Below, piece by piece: positions 1-8,553 of a stretch of 38,551 nucleotides of DNA. Numbering within the stretch: the stretch's first letter is position 1; each line of letters starts with the position of its first letter. This DNA is from Geobacter sp. (lineage in GTDB: Bacteria; Desulfobacterota; Desulfuromonadia; Geobacterales; Geobacteraceae). Location: positions 1 through 38,551 of the forward strand of contig RPRC01000096.1 of NCBI GenBank assembly GCA_003857395.1, read 5' to 3'. Made by a program: the position numbers and the translations under genes. The notes beneath the pieces were generated by a model. The model saw nothing but the letters and a program-made list of their open reading frames with translations, did not search any database and was not told the origin of the DNA.

Positions 1-707
1 ATCTGCCTGGCGATTTCAAGGGCCTTGGTGACCTTGTCCACATCGGGGTGTGCAGCACTGCCCTTGGTGGAGAAGGAAAGCATGGCTACCCGAGCATCCA
101 CGTCGAGGAAGGCCTTGCAGTTGCGGGCGGTTGCAACGGCTATTTCCGCGAGGGCCTGGGAATCGGGATTCGGATTTACGGCACAGTCTGCAAAGAAGAG
201 GATACCGTTTTCGCCGAACTTTACATCCTTGGAGATCATGACGAAGAAAGAGGATACAGTTCTGATGCCGGGGGTGGTTCCAATGGTTTGAATGGCTGAT
301 CTGATAACGCTGCCGGTGGTGCTGGTTGCACCTGCAACGCAGCCTCCTGCATCACCCAGTCGAACCATCATGCCTGCGAAGTAGAGATTGTCTTCGCCAG
401 TCAGAAGCTTGCGGGCATCTTCCGGCGTTAGTCCTTTGCTTTTGCGGATCTCAACGAGAGCCTCCACATAGGATTCGAGTTTCGGAGCAGTGCATGGGTC
501 AATGATCTCGACACCGGTGAGGTCTACTCCCTTGGCTGCTGCAGTCTCGTTGACCTTTGCCAGATTCCCCAACAGGATGACCTTTGCAATCCCTTGCGCA
601 ATAATCTTTTCCGCCGCAAACAACATTCTGTCGTCGTAGCTTTCCGGGAGTACTACGATTTGCGGGTTCGATTTTGCCTTTGCCTTGATTTTGTCAATAA
701 AATGCAT
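1..707 (-). CDS. pta: Phosphate acetyltransferase, N-terminal part (cut by window edge)
   Basis: The minus-strand frame opens with ATG at 707 behind a strong CTCAGGAGGAGAGA leader and stays open to base 1, giving about 235 residues. It begins MHFIDKIKAKAKSNPQIVVL, followed by the PES(Y)DDR..FAAEKI block, then LTGEDNLYFAGMMVRLGDAGG and CVAGATSTTGSVIRSAIQT, which are typical of the Pta/phosphotransacetylase family (usually about 330 residues). The enzyme interconverts acetyl-CoA plus phosphate with acetyl phosphate plus CoA and normally works with acetate kinase (AckA) in acetate activation or overflow. The C-terminal third and any ackA neighbour lie outside the window. Phosphate butyryltransferase is the main alternative, but the GDAGGCVAGA segment fits Pta better. 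Confidence 0.9.
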   Translation of the reverse strand, partial: MHFIDKIKAKAKSNPQIVVLPESYDDRMLFAAEKIIAQGIAKVILLGNLAKVNETAAAKGVDLTGVEIIDPCTAPKLESYVEALVEIRKSKGLTPEDARKLLTGEDNLYFAGMMVRLGDAGGCVAGATSTTGSVIRSAIQTIGTTPGIRTVSSFFVMISKDVKFGENGILFFADCAVNPNPDSQALAEIAVATARNCKAFLDVDARVAMLSFSTKGSAAHPDVDKVTKALEIARQ

Positions 708-1190
708 TCTCTCCTCCTGAGTTATAAGATGAAATGACGCGAAGATGCCGGGAATACTAAGAAAATACCCTCGCCGACGAGGCGGGAGGATGAAACTTTT
801 TATATATACTATGTACTCTTGGAGTGGTCAATAAAAAACCCTGCCTCCTGTCAGGGATATGTTGCTTCGGTCAGTTGGAAACCGGGCGGGATGCCGGCAG
901 CTGTCGGACTGCTGCAAGCAATAGCAAAGCTTAAAAGAGCTTTGCCCGCCACTTTTTATGGAGAGACTGATGACACCTCCCATGTTGCGCGGGAAGGGTG
1001 CGGTTACCCTTGTTGGGGAAAAAAAGCTTCCGTCCCTTTTGGATCGGGTATATAATGTCCCGGTTCAGTATGGGCATAACTGCAAAGAATATCGAATGTT
1101 TTGCCGGCCCTGCCGGAAGCTGGCCCGGGGGAAATCTGCCGATCGGGATTCAGGACCGGTTCCTCTGCGAGTCATACATCGGGAGCTAGC
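708..1190. other. Divergent intergenic region between pta and the exeA-like gene
   Basis: This 480-base spacer separates two divergently transcribed genes. I see no convincing protein gene in it. It holds a short GC-poor stretch at about 798-815 with TA-rich steps, a small hairpin around 926-947 (GCAAAGCT...AGCTTTGC), and a perfect TATAAT at 1051-1056 that could start the exeA transcript. The roughly 130-base leader after that box is GC-rich with several short inverted repeats, but I could not match it to a riboswitch class. Confidence 0.5.
1028..1056 (+). promoter_or_regulatory. Candidate sigma-70 promoter for the exeA-gspB pair
   Basis: A perfect TATAAT at 1051-1056 lies 17 bases downstream of TTCCGT, a weak -35 match. 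Transcription from here would give a leader of about 130 bases before the ATG at 1191. The -35 is poor, so only the -10 carries the call. Confidence 0.35.
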
Positions 1191-2828
1191 ATGTATAGCA
1201 GTTTTTTCGGTTTCAAAGAAAAGCCTTTTACGATTACCCCCAATCCCCGGTTCATCTTCCTCAGCAAGAACCACAAAGAGGCATTTGCCCATCTCCTCTA
1301 CGGAATTGACAGCCATGCAGGATTCATCGAACTTACCGGAGAAGTAGGTACCGGTAAGACCACCGTGCTCCGATCTCTTCTTAATCAGCTTGATGGAGAT
1401 ACCTACCGTACGGCACTCATTTTTAACCCGTCCCTCACCGCTATCGAGCTTCTCCAGAACATCAACCATGAGTACGGAATCCCTTGTGAAGAGCAAAAGA
1501 ACTCTCCCTTGCTGCACTCGCTGAATCGTTTTCTCCTGCAGCAGAATACAGAGGGTCGAACCGTTGTTCTGGTTATCGATGAGGCCCAGAATCTCGATCC
1601 CCAGGTGTTGGAGCAGATTCGCCTCATCTCGAATCTGGAGACGGAAAAAGACAAGCTTATTCAGATAGTTCTGGTGGGTCAGCCCGAGTTGCGCGAAAAA
1701 CTGAAGAAAGCGGAGCTTCGTCAGTTGAGCCAGCGGATAACGGTCAGGTATCATCTCTGCCCGTTGGATTTCAACGATACCGTCGAATATATCGAGCACC
1801 GTCTGGAGGTGGCTGCGGGAGAGAGTCTCGAAGTATTTTCTCCGGGAGCTTTGAAACGAATCTTTCGCTTCTCTGGCGGACTGCCCCGGCTCATCAATGT
1901 CGTCTGTGACCGCGCCCTTTTGATTGCCTATACGAAAGGGAGCCGCGAGGTTTCCGGACGAATGGTTACTGCGGCGATTGATGATGTGAAGAAGCAGGAA
2001 CCCCGCGTACTTCCCCTGCGAATTATACGCTATAGTGCCGCCGTGGTCGTTGCTTGCCTTGCGGTCTTCGGCCTGTATGGAATCTTTGGGGGGCATGTCG
2101 CTACAACGGAGATTTCCGTGTCTGCCCCTGAACCCACGATAGTCAATGCTGCCGCTCCCCAGACTGAACAGAGTGCCCCGCTGGATCTGCAATCTCAATT
2201 AGCGGGGAAAGCCGAAGGGGAGAGCGCCGCCGCCGCTTTCAATGCTATCGCCCGAATTTGGGGTGTTGCTCCCGTTCCCGTCGAACAAGCCTCGACGGAT
2301 CCTGCTGATCTGGAAGGGTATGCCGTCAGGAGCGGGATGAGGCTTTTCCTGACAAAAGGGAACCTGGGTGCTTTACTTCGTCTGGGCTACCCCGCTATCC
2401 TTGAGTTGTCCCTGCCTGACGGCAAGGGTCTGCGCTATGTATCCCTGGTTGGACGGGAGGGCGGTCTCCTGGTCGTTGCCCCCGCTTTTCAGGGCCGGAC
2501 TGCCATCAGCAGCAGCGAGCTTGAAAAGCTTTGGTCCGGTCGAAGTTATCTTCCCTGGAAAAATGTGCAGAATTTGCCGCTTGTCAGCAAATTGGGCGAC
2601 AGTGGAGAGTCCATAAAGAGTCTCAAGCTACTCCTTGAAAGAGCAGGTTTTTACCGAGGACTCACTACTGAACTGTTTGATGAAGAAATGCTTGCAGCGG
2701 TGAAGCGCTTTCAATCAGCCCGAGGTATCGAGGCGGACGGCGTTGTTGGCGACCGAACTCTCCTTCTCCTCTATCGTGCCGGTGATTTGGTCGGGGTGCC
2801 AAGACTTGTAGAGAAAGGGGAATCATAA
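1191..2828 (+). CDS. ExeA/GspA-like AAA ATPase with C-terminal peptidoglycan-binding domain
   Basis: The 545-residue protein starts at the ATG preceded by CGGGAG and opens MYSSFFGFKEKPFTITPNP, the usual start of the GspA/ExeA/MshM family. An AAA domain has Walker A GEVGTGKT (residues 50-57) and Walker B VVLVIDEAQNL (about 125-135), followed by a GQPEL sensor-like segment. One transmembrane helix lies at about 278-300. The C-terminal periplasmic part ends in a PG_binding_1-type repeat (about 465-530; RFQSARGIEADGVVGDRT). In Aeromonas, ExeA with ExeB remodels or binds peptidoglycan so that the type II secretion secretin can assemble. Here gspB follows four bases later, so the two form an operon. 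The larger open frame upstream of 1191 has no family similarity and was not used. Confidence 0.9.
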   Translation: MYSSFFGFKEKPFTITPNPRFIFLSKNHKEAFAHLLYGIDSHAGFIELTGEVGTGKTTVLRSLLNQLDGDTYRTALIFNPSLTAIELLQNINHEYGIPCEEQKNSPLLHSLNRFLLQQNTEGRTVVLVIDEAQNLDPQVLEQIRLISNLETEKDKLIQIVLVGQPELREKLKKAELRQLSQRITVRYHLCPLDFNDTVEYIEHRLEVAAGESLEVFSPGALKRIFRFSGGLPRLINVVCDRALLIAYTKGSREVSGRMVTAAIDDVKKQEPRVLPLRIIRYSAAVVVACLAVFGLYGIFGGHVATTEISVSAPEPTIVNAAAPQTEQSAPLDLQSQLAGKAEGESAAAAFNAIARIWGVAPVPVEQASTDPADLEGYAVRSGMRLFLTKGNLGALLRLGYPAILELSLPDGKGLRYVSLVGREGGLLVVAPAFQGRTAISSSELEKLWSGRSYLPWKNVQNLPLVSKLGDSGESIKSLKLLLERAGFYRGLTTELFDEEMLAAVKRFQSARGIEADGVVGDRTLLLLYRAGDLVGVPRLVEKGES

Positions 2829-2832
2829 CCTT

Positions 2833-3513
2833 ATGAGTTTTATTCTGGATGCCCTGAAAAAACTGGAACAGGAAAAAGCTGCTCGAAAAGGCGGCGCAAT
2901 TAATATTTCGGATGAGATTGTCAGGGATAAGCGGCAGGTGATTCGGAAGGCGAGACGCACCGTGCCGGTGAGTATAGTCCTTGTCGCTCTTGGACTGCTG
3001 CTTGGTGCAACTGGAGCGTACTTGTGGTACCAACATGGTGTCGGTGATCAAGCGAAAGTCATTGCCCCGAGTTCCGAGCGGCCGCTTTCTGCTGCGCCGA
3101 AGATGTCGGCAGCCTCTCAAGGCACCAGTTTCACGGAGCCTGCTGTTCTTCAGGGCTTACCTGAGGCGGCAGTGGTACCTGACTCATCGCCGCTTCCCCT
3201 GGAGACCAAAAGGCAGACGCGGAGCGATCGCCCTGAAGGACAGAATCCCTCGAAGCAAGTTTTCCCGGCACGAGCCACACAACCTGACGTGGAAGCTTCC
3301 AGCACGGGAGAGTTGACGAGGCTTACTGTTTCGGGAATTGCCTGGCAAGATGCTCCCTCTGCCCGCCGTGCCGTCATAAATGGCGACCTGGTGAAGGAAG
3401 GCGCTCAGGTGAGTGGGGCAACAGTTGAAGAGATTCTGCCCACACGGGTGCGGTTTTCGTCAGGAGGACGTCAGTTTACCGTGTCAATCAGCGGCCCACT
3501 GGTTGCAAAGTAA
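2833..3513 (+). CDS. gspB: GspB-like general secretion pathway protein
   Basis: The 226-residue protein begins MSFILDALKKLEQEKAARKG, the diagnostic N-terminus of GspB family proteins. A single transmembrane helix follows at about 45-66, then a Pro/Ser-rich periplasmic linker, and a C-terminal module of about 60 residues (SGIAWQD..ARRAVINGDLVKEGAQVSG..V..I) that matches the GspB/GspC homology fold. It is an inner-membrane partner of the ExeA-like ATPase encoded four bases upstream and probably helps the secretin through the cell wall. It is co-transcribed with that gene. The rest of the secretion operon is not adjacent but about 28 kb away in this window. Confidence 0.85.
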   Translation: MSFILDALKKLEQEKAARKGGAINISDEIVRDKRQVIRKARRTVPVSIVLVALGLLLGATGAYLWYQHGVGDQAKVIAPSSERPLSAAPKMSAASQGTSFTEPAVLQGLPEAAVVPDSSPLPLETKRQTRSDRPEGQNPSKQVFPARATQPDVEASSTGELTRLTVSGIAWQDAPSARRAVINGDLVKEGAQVSGATVEEILPTRVRFSSGGRQFTVSISGPLVAK

Positions 3514-3548
3514 TTAAATTATCGTACCTTGATCGAGAAAACAGAGGA

Positions 3549-4994
3549 TCAATTCCCGGTCGTGAAGCGGCAGGCCGGGCTCACTGTTGAGCCTCCGTTT
3601 CTATCCTGATCCCTTACCCTCCAGTAGTAGGTCGTGTTCGGCTGCAGGACCAGTGAAGTTTGTCTCCGTGGTATTGACACGGATTCCCACCTTGCTTGCG
3701 AAGGGTCATCCTTGGTGTATTCAAGCCGGTAGCCAGTGACCTCGCTCGCTTCAATGCCCGGGCTTTTTTTCCAGGAGAAGCGTGCCGGGTTCCATGAGAT
3801 GCCGCTGGCCCCGTTTGCGGGGGCAACGAGTTGCGGACCCTGAAGTGCCCCGTAGATAATAATTTTCTTCTGCTCGATGTAGGCCCAGCCCGCTTCCGTT
3901 ACATCAATGTCAGTGGTTCCGGCAGGCAAGGGTTCGACCTTTATGACGGTGGCACACTTTGTCGAGGAGCCGCCATTGTGGTCAAGATTAAAGTCGTATG
4001 GCCAGATGATGTCGTTTCTCGATCTGGTAGAGGGCTGGTCGGGAGGGCCGGCGGTTTTCTGGGGAGCCACAATGCAATAGGGTCCCTGGCTGCCCCTTTC
4101 CAATGCGTTAGCACGATCAAGGCTTCCCGGCTGCAGATCCTTTCCTTCGGAACGAAGCGCCAGTAAAAGTCTCAGGCCGTCGTGAACGTGGATCGCTGCT
4201 CCATGGCGGAGGCCTTTTATGCTGGGAGAGCGGTAATCGCACCATCCCCCCGGAGTTTTATCCTTGTCAGCAACTGTGTTGTAGTAGTAGGTCGCGGCCG
4301 GATACACACCTTTCACGAAGGGGTCGCTGGAGCTGTCGGACTCCAGTGGGTGACCTTGGGCGTAACCATCCGGGGAGTAGACGGTGATTTTGGTCGCAGA
4401 GGGATCCATCCCCGCTTTGCCGAGGAGGTGCTCCACCGGTACTCCGGAGAATTCGGCATAGGAATCAACCGCTTTGGCGGTGTTCATCAGTAGCAGCTGG
4501 CTATGCTGCGGCATTGACTGAAGTTGTTTCCTGGTGAAAATGCGATAGGGGGCTACAACCTTTGCCAGGTCGTCTTTCGGGTCCCCCGGATAGCGGACTG
4601 CAACAATTTCAGTGAAATTGGAATAGCTGTCGCCATCAGAGTCGTGCTGTTCAATGGCCCGGAAGGCTGCCACGTTTCGACCGTTGGCCCGATACTCCTT
4701 TCCGAAATGGTTAAGGGTGGCATTGATCTCGCCCTTTCCGTCATAGCCGAAGGTGTGGTGGCACCACTGGCAACTTCCCAGCTCAACTTTTTTTCCGTTT
4801 GCCTGGCTATACGACCCGCCGCGGTGGCAGAGCACGCAATTATCGAGTTTCGTACCGGCCTTTTCAGGATATGCCTGGAGGAATTTTGGAGTGTCCGACT
4901 CGCCCATATGGTGGTAGCCCGCGGAGGAGATGCCCGGAGAACAGCAGAATAACAGAAGTAATGCCATAAAAATCAACGGGATAGCCGTTTTCAT
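3549..4994 (-). CDS. Exported diheme c-type cytochrome with Ca-loop and fibronectin III-like C-terminus
   Basis: The 481-residue product starts at an ATG behind TTGGAGGCTCAAC and has a Sec signal (hydrophobic residues 4-20, SSAG). Two heme motifs are visible, CVLCH at 53-57 and CQWCH at 75-79. A DSDGDSYSNFTE calcium-loop-like segment lies at 117-128. The middle (GVPVEHLLGKAGMDPSATKI and following residues) resembles the sulfite-oxidase-type oxidoreductase fold, but I do not see a clear molybdenum-ligating cysteine. The last 100 residues read like a fibronectin III domain (YRLEYTKDD..TYYWRVRDQD). It is probably periplasmic or outer-surface and involved in electron transfer; substrate unknown. 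It converges on gspB with a 35-base gap. The heme motifs are certain, the middle-domain assignment tentative. Confidence 0.8.
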   Translation of the reverse strand: MKTAIPLIFMALLLLFCCSPGISSAGYHHMGESDTPKFLQAYPEKAGTKLDNCVLCHRGGSYSQANGKKVELGSCQWCHHTFGYDGKGEINATLNHFGKEYRANGRNVAAFRAIEQHDSDGDSYSNFTEIVAVRYPGDPKDDLAKVVAPYRIFTRKQLQSMPQHSQLLLMNTAKAVDSYAEFSGVPVEHLLGKAGMDPSATKITVYSPDGYAQGHPLESDSSSDPFVKGVYPAATYYYNTVADKDKTPGGWCDYRSPSIKGLRHGAAIHVHDGLRLLLALRSEGKDLQPGSLDRANALERGSQGPYCIVAPQKTAGPPDQPSTRSRNDIIWPYDFNLDHNGGSSTKCATVIKVEPLPAGTTDIDVTEAGWAYIEQKKIIIYGALQGPQLVAPANGASGISWNPARFSWKKSPGIEASEVTGYRLEYTKDDPSQARWESVSIPRRQTSLVLQPNTTYYWRVRDQDRNGGSTVSPACRFTTGN

Positions 4995-5259
4995 GTTGAG
5001 CCTCCAAGGCGGTTTTGATGGTAAGAACTAATTCTTGACATCATTGATCGTGCCAGATGGCGGCAAGAAGTTCTTGCGCTAATGTCGCAGTACGCTATAT
5101 AACAAACTATGCAGTATAGGGCAAGGGAAAGTGAATTGATCTATGTTCCCTCTACAAAGTTGACGCTATCATTAGGGTGTTTTGCTTTTCATGACAGGAT
5201 TGACGATAAGCCGGCTTACGGAGACATGATCCCGAGAAGCCTCGCAGGAGGCCAAAATA

Positions 5260-5466
5260 ATGTGGAAAATGCTGGAAAATGGTTACCGAGAGTATCTGGG
5301 TGGGCAGAATGACTGGTCCGGAGCCGCGAACGAGGCTCTCCAGTGCGTTTCTTTTTGTGAAGATGTTGAGGAGGAGTGTGTGGCCGATGAAGTCAGGTCA
5401 TGTTACAACTGCCGCTATCGCCGCTGGACAGAAGACACGTTTCTTTGCGTTCATTCTTCGGGTTGA
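5260..5466 (+). CDS. Small cysteine-rich conserved-looking protein
   Basis: The 68-residue frame starts at ATG 5260, eight bases after a perfect AGGAGG. It contains C29, C33 and C40 and ends with SCYNCRYRRWTEDTFLC, a compact CxxC...C pattern suggestive of a metal-binding (zinc or Fe-S) knuckle, plus an acidic EDVEEEC segment. I do not recognise a named family. The strong ribosome site and cysteine spacing support it as a real gene; no signal peptide or membrane segment is seen. Its 3' end overlaps the end of the convergent minus-strand gene by 16 bases. Confidence 0.6.
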   Translation: MWKMLENGYREYLGGQNDWSGAANEALQCVSFCEDVEEECVADEVRSCYNCRYRRWTEDTFLCVHSSG

Positions 5467-5756
5467 AAAGTTTTGGTGTCTTCTTTTTCCTTCATTTCGC
5501 AACGGTGGCATTCAATGCCGCAGTGCTCGCATTTTTTCTTCATCTCCCTTGGCAGAAAGATATTCAGTCCACCGCAGATTTTGCACAGTATTTCTAACGA
5601 TTCATCCAGGTAAAGATAACAGTTATAGTACCATTCCCAGTTCATGTTCTTGAACTTTTCAACTTCCTCTTCCGTCATTTCCTTTTTCGAGCGAACCCAT
5701 TGTGGTGTGGTAGGTAACGAGGTGTTCTGAATTTTCTTCGTATCGGGTTTTTTCAT
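5451..5756 (-). CDS. Small zinc-ribbon-like hypothetical protein
   Basis: About 101 residues, charged, with a C-terminal array of four cysteine pairs or near-pairs: CKICGG, CEHCGIECHRC. This spacing suggests a zinc ribbon or rubredoxin-like knuckle. The ATG at 5756 is favoured because AAGAGG lies six bases upstream; the ATG at 5762 would abut that site. The central region is rich in aromatic residues (MNWEWYYNCYLYL). No family recognised. It is convergent with, and overlaps the 3' end of, the cysteine-rich gene at 5260-5466. Confidence 0.55.
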   Translation of the reverse strand: MKKPDTKKIQNTSLPTTPQWVRSKKEMTEEEVEKFKNMNWEWYYNCYLYLDESLEILCKICGGLNIFLPREMKKKCEHCGIECHRCEMKEKEDTKTFQPEE

Positions 5757-5922
5757 CTTCATCCTCTTTTACAAGAAATAAGCAGCAGGAAAACTCATTT
5801 TCATAGCGCCGCTTAATTGCATTCAGATTAAATTCTCCCGTTAATTTGTGGTTCGTCAAGGACAATCGGTGGTTTTTTGCATACATCCTCAAGATCAGGC
5901 GGATATTTTTCCATTAATCCTG

Positions 5923-8184
5923 TCAGAGTGTATCCACCGGGTCAACATCAATGATTATTCGTAGTACCCTCGGGGGGGTCCATTCCCTCTGAAAGGTGGT
6001 GAGGAGACGTTTCAGCTCGGAACGATTTCGGGCCTTCAGCAGAATTTGCCAGCGGAATCTGCCGCGTACCTTTGCGAGAGGCGCCGGTGCCGGGCCAAGG
6101 ATTTCCGTTCGAATCTTCAGATGTTGTCGTTCTTCCCGCAGATGGTTTGCCGCATCCTGAGCGCCCTTTTCAACCGCCTTTTCGGCTGTGCCTGAGAGAA
6201 CGACCATTGCCAGATGCGAGAATGGAGGATACCCGGCATCTTCCCGGAAGGCAATTTCTTCTTCGTAAAACCCTTCGTAGTCGTGAGCTGCCGCCCTCAA
6301 AAGGGCGTAATGGTCGTATGATATTCCCTGAATGAGCACCTTTCCCGGCGAGTCCCCCCTGCCTGCCCGGCCCATGACCTGGCTGACCAGCTGAAAGGTG
6401 CGTTCGGCACTCCTGAAATCGGGAATATTCAGGGTTGCGTCAGCTGAAACAATGCCCACCAGGGTTACCCCGGGATAATCGTGTCCCTTGGCGATCATCT
6501 GGGTGCCGATGAGAATATCGATACTGCCGTCTTCCAGGCGCTTCAGGATGCGGGCATGTCCGCCACGGCCGGTGGTGGTATCACTGTCCATTCGGGCGAC
6601 CCGTGCATCGGGAAACAGTTCCTTTACCTCGTCTTCCAAACGTTCTGTGCCGCGACCGAAAAGACCGATATCCGTGCCGTTACATTCGGGACAGACCGAG
6701 GGCGCAGGGAGAGAATAGTCGCAGTAGTGGCAGAAATGCCGTTGTTTCGCCCGGTGGTGGGTCAGGGTGACCGAACAATTGGGGCAGCGGTAGACATGGC
6801 CGCAGTCCTTGCAGAGGAGAAATGTTGCGAAGCCTCTCCGGTTGAGAAAGAGCAGGGTTTGCCCGCCCTTTTCGAGGTTGTCGGCAATGGCTGCAATCAT
6901 TTCCGGCGAAAAGGTGACACCTTTCAACTTACGGACGTCAAGTATCCGGGTTTCCGGCATAGGCCGGCCCTGGACTCGTTCCGGAAGGTGTAGATAATGA
7001 ATCCGGCCTTCCTTGGCAGCGTGGAAGGTGGTGATGAGGGGTGTGGCCGAGCCGAGTACCACGGTAGCCTTTTCCAGTTTGCCTCGCACAAGGGCCAGAT
7101 CCCGGGCATTGTAGGTAACCCCTTCGGACTGCTTGTACGATGCCTCATGCTCCTCGTCAACCACGATGATGCCGAGATTGTCCAGCGGGGCGAAGATGGC
7201 TGAGCGTGCCCCGATGACAATGGCGACCTCTCCCCTCCGGATGCGGCGCCATTCGTCGTATCGTTCGCCAAGGGACAGCCCGCTATGGAGAACAGCTATC
7301 CCTTCCGTAAATCGTCCGCGAAATCTTCGCACCAGTTGGGGAGTGAGGGCGATTTCCGGTGTGAGCACCAGGGCCCGTTTGCCTTGACTCAGGGTATGGG
7401 CAATGGCATGGAGGTAGACCTCGGTTTTTCCGCTTCCCGTGACTCCATGAAGGAGAAACGGTGAAAATTCAGCTGCGCAAACCGTTTCCGCTATTCTGGA
7501 AAAGGCAGCGGCCTGATGCTCATTGAGGCTCAAGGATGTCTCGGCGGTAACATCTTCTTCGCGGAACGGGTCCCGATAGACCTCGCGTTCTTGGACGGTT
7601 ACGAGGCCCAGTTCCGTCAGTCGCTTCAGGGGAGCTGACGGGTTGAGGAATAGTTCGCTGATTTTTGAGCGGGATGTTTCGCCGTTCTCAAGCAGAAAAA
7701 GGAGGATGCGGGCGCCTGTTCCCCGAATTCCGGAAGCGTCCGCTGCGGCTGCGGCTGCTTGGTAAAATCGTTCCCGGCGAATGCCTTTCCCTGTGGTGAG
7801 ATGCTCCTCGGTGAAGATCGAGCCGTCATCGTTGGTCACTATTTTTCGGCGGCTTTCGATGTTGATGCCCGAGGGCAAAGCCGTCTTGATTACCTCCCCC
7901 AGCGGGTAGAGGTAATAGGCGGCAATCCAGCGATAAAAGGCGATTTCACGTGTGGTGAAAAGGGGCTCGGTATCAAGTATCTCAATGACATCTTTTAATT
8001 TCCCGGCAGTGGATGCGGTTGATCCCAGCACATAACCGGTCAGTTTTCTGCGTCCGAAGGGGACAAGAACACGGACACCCGGTTGAACCTTGCCTCTGAG
8101 GGATTCCGGGACACTGTAGTGAAATGTTCGGTCAACGGGGAGGGGAACCGCGACCTCGATGATTTGATACCGGCTGTGGGGCAT
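5923..8184 (-). CDS. priA: Primosomal protein N' (replication restart helicase PriA)
   Basis: This is a superfamily 2 3'-5' helicase that reloads the replisome at stalled forks. The start at 8184 (MPHSRYQIIEVAVPLP) gives 753 residues and aligns with the E. coli PriA N-terminus (3' DNA-binding domain). Visible motifs are Walker A GVTGSGKT (about 247-254), DEEH (343-346), the eight-cysteine zinc-binding region (about 458-501: CKDCG, CPNC, CHYC, CPEC) and the GTQMIAKGHDYPGV helicase motif. The frame stays open to a TTG at 8271, which has AGGA seven bases upstream, and an ATG at 8241 is also possible, so the true start is uncertain. It diverges from ttcA and is complete, with no missing motif. 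Confidence 0.95.
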   Translation of the reverse strand: MPHSRYQIIEVAVPLPVDRTFHYSVPESLRGKVQPGVRVLVPFGRRKLTGYVLGSTASTAGKLKDVIEILDTEPLFTTREIAFYRWIAAYYLYPLGEVIKTALPSGINIESRRKIVTNDDGSIFTEEHLTTGKGIRRERFYQAAAAAADASGIRGTGARILLFLLENGETSRSKISELFLNPSAPLKRLTELGLVTVQEREVYRDPFREEDVTAETSLSLNEHQAAAFSRIAETVCAAEFSPFLLHGVTGSGKTEVYLHAIAHTLSQGKRALVLTPEIALTPQLVRRFRGRFTEGIAVLHSGLSLGERYDEWRRIRRGEVAIVIGARSAIFAPLDNLGIIVVDEEHEASYKQSEGVTYNARDLALVRGKLEKATVVLGSATPLITTFHAAKEGRIHYLHLPERVQGRPMPETRILDVRKLKGVTFSPEMIAAIADNLEKGGQTLLFLNRRGFATFLLCKDCGHVYRCPNCSVTLTHHRAKQRHFCHYCDYSLPAPSVCPECNGTDIGLFGRGTERLEDEVKELFPDARVARMDSDTTTGRGGHARILKRLEDGSIDILIGTQMIAKGHDYPGVTLVGIVSADATLNIPDFRSAERTFQLVSQVMGRAGRGDSPGKVLIQGISYDHYALLRAAAHDYEGFYEEEIAFREDAGYPPFSHLAMVVLSGTAEKAVEKGAQDAANHLREERQHLKIRTEILGPAPAPLAKVRGRFRWQILLKARNRSELKRLLTTFQREWTPPRVLRIIIDVDPVDTL

Positions 8185-8553
8185 TTCCTGGGCGGCCTTT
8201 GCATACGGGATAGTGTGGTGGCTGGTAAGTTTGTCTTCCATCACAATAGCAGAGCAGCGGATTCCGGGCAAGTGACGATCCTGGCGTTTAAAGGGAAAAA
8301 TTCAGAGTCGGGAAACTTGACTTTTTTTCTTGGTTTCCGGTACGGTGTCGCGGTGCCACTTAATCGGGTTCGAGGAATTTTCTGTGATTTTAAGAGGAGG
8401 TAAGAAAGAGGCGCAGAATTTCTTCGCCACGCTTCCCTTGTAACGTTCCTTCCCTTAGCCTATGGGGAGGACAGGAGGGTTTACCTGGGAAGATTGTATT
8501 TTTTCAGGAAACGGAATGTTTGCTAATAATTACACAGAAGAGGAGTACGAGTT
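8185..8553. other. Divergent spacer between priA and ttcA
   Basis: The part up to 8271 may be coding if priA uses its upstream TTG. The remainder holds a purine-rich TTTAAGAGGAGGTAAGAAAG near 8389-8408, two short GC-rich repeats, and the candidate ttcA promoter at 8501-8529. I see no RNA gene or protein gene in it. Confidence 0.4.
8501..8529 (+). promoter_or_regulatory. Candidate promoter for ttcA
   Basis: TTTTCA at 8501-8506 and TAATAA at 8524-8529 are separated by 17 bases. A start site just downstream would leave a short leader with AGGAG eight bases before the GTG start. Both boxes are imperfect. Confidence 0.3.

Noticed and set aside
1065..2198. Long open frame on the minus strand.
   Set aside because: It lies opposite the ExeA-like gene, has no ribosome site or family similarity, and its codons are an antisense by-product.
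5828..5914. A 28-codon frame on the minus strand between priA and the zinc-ribbon gene.
   Set aside because: Too short and without a good ribosome site to support as a gene; kept only as a possible remnant.
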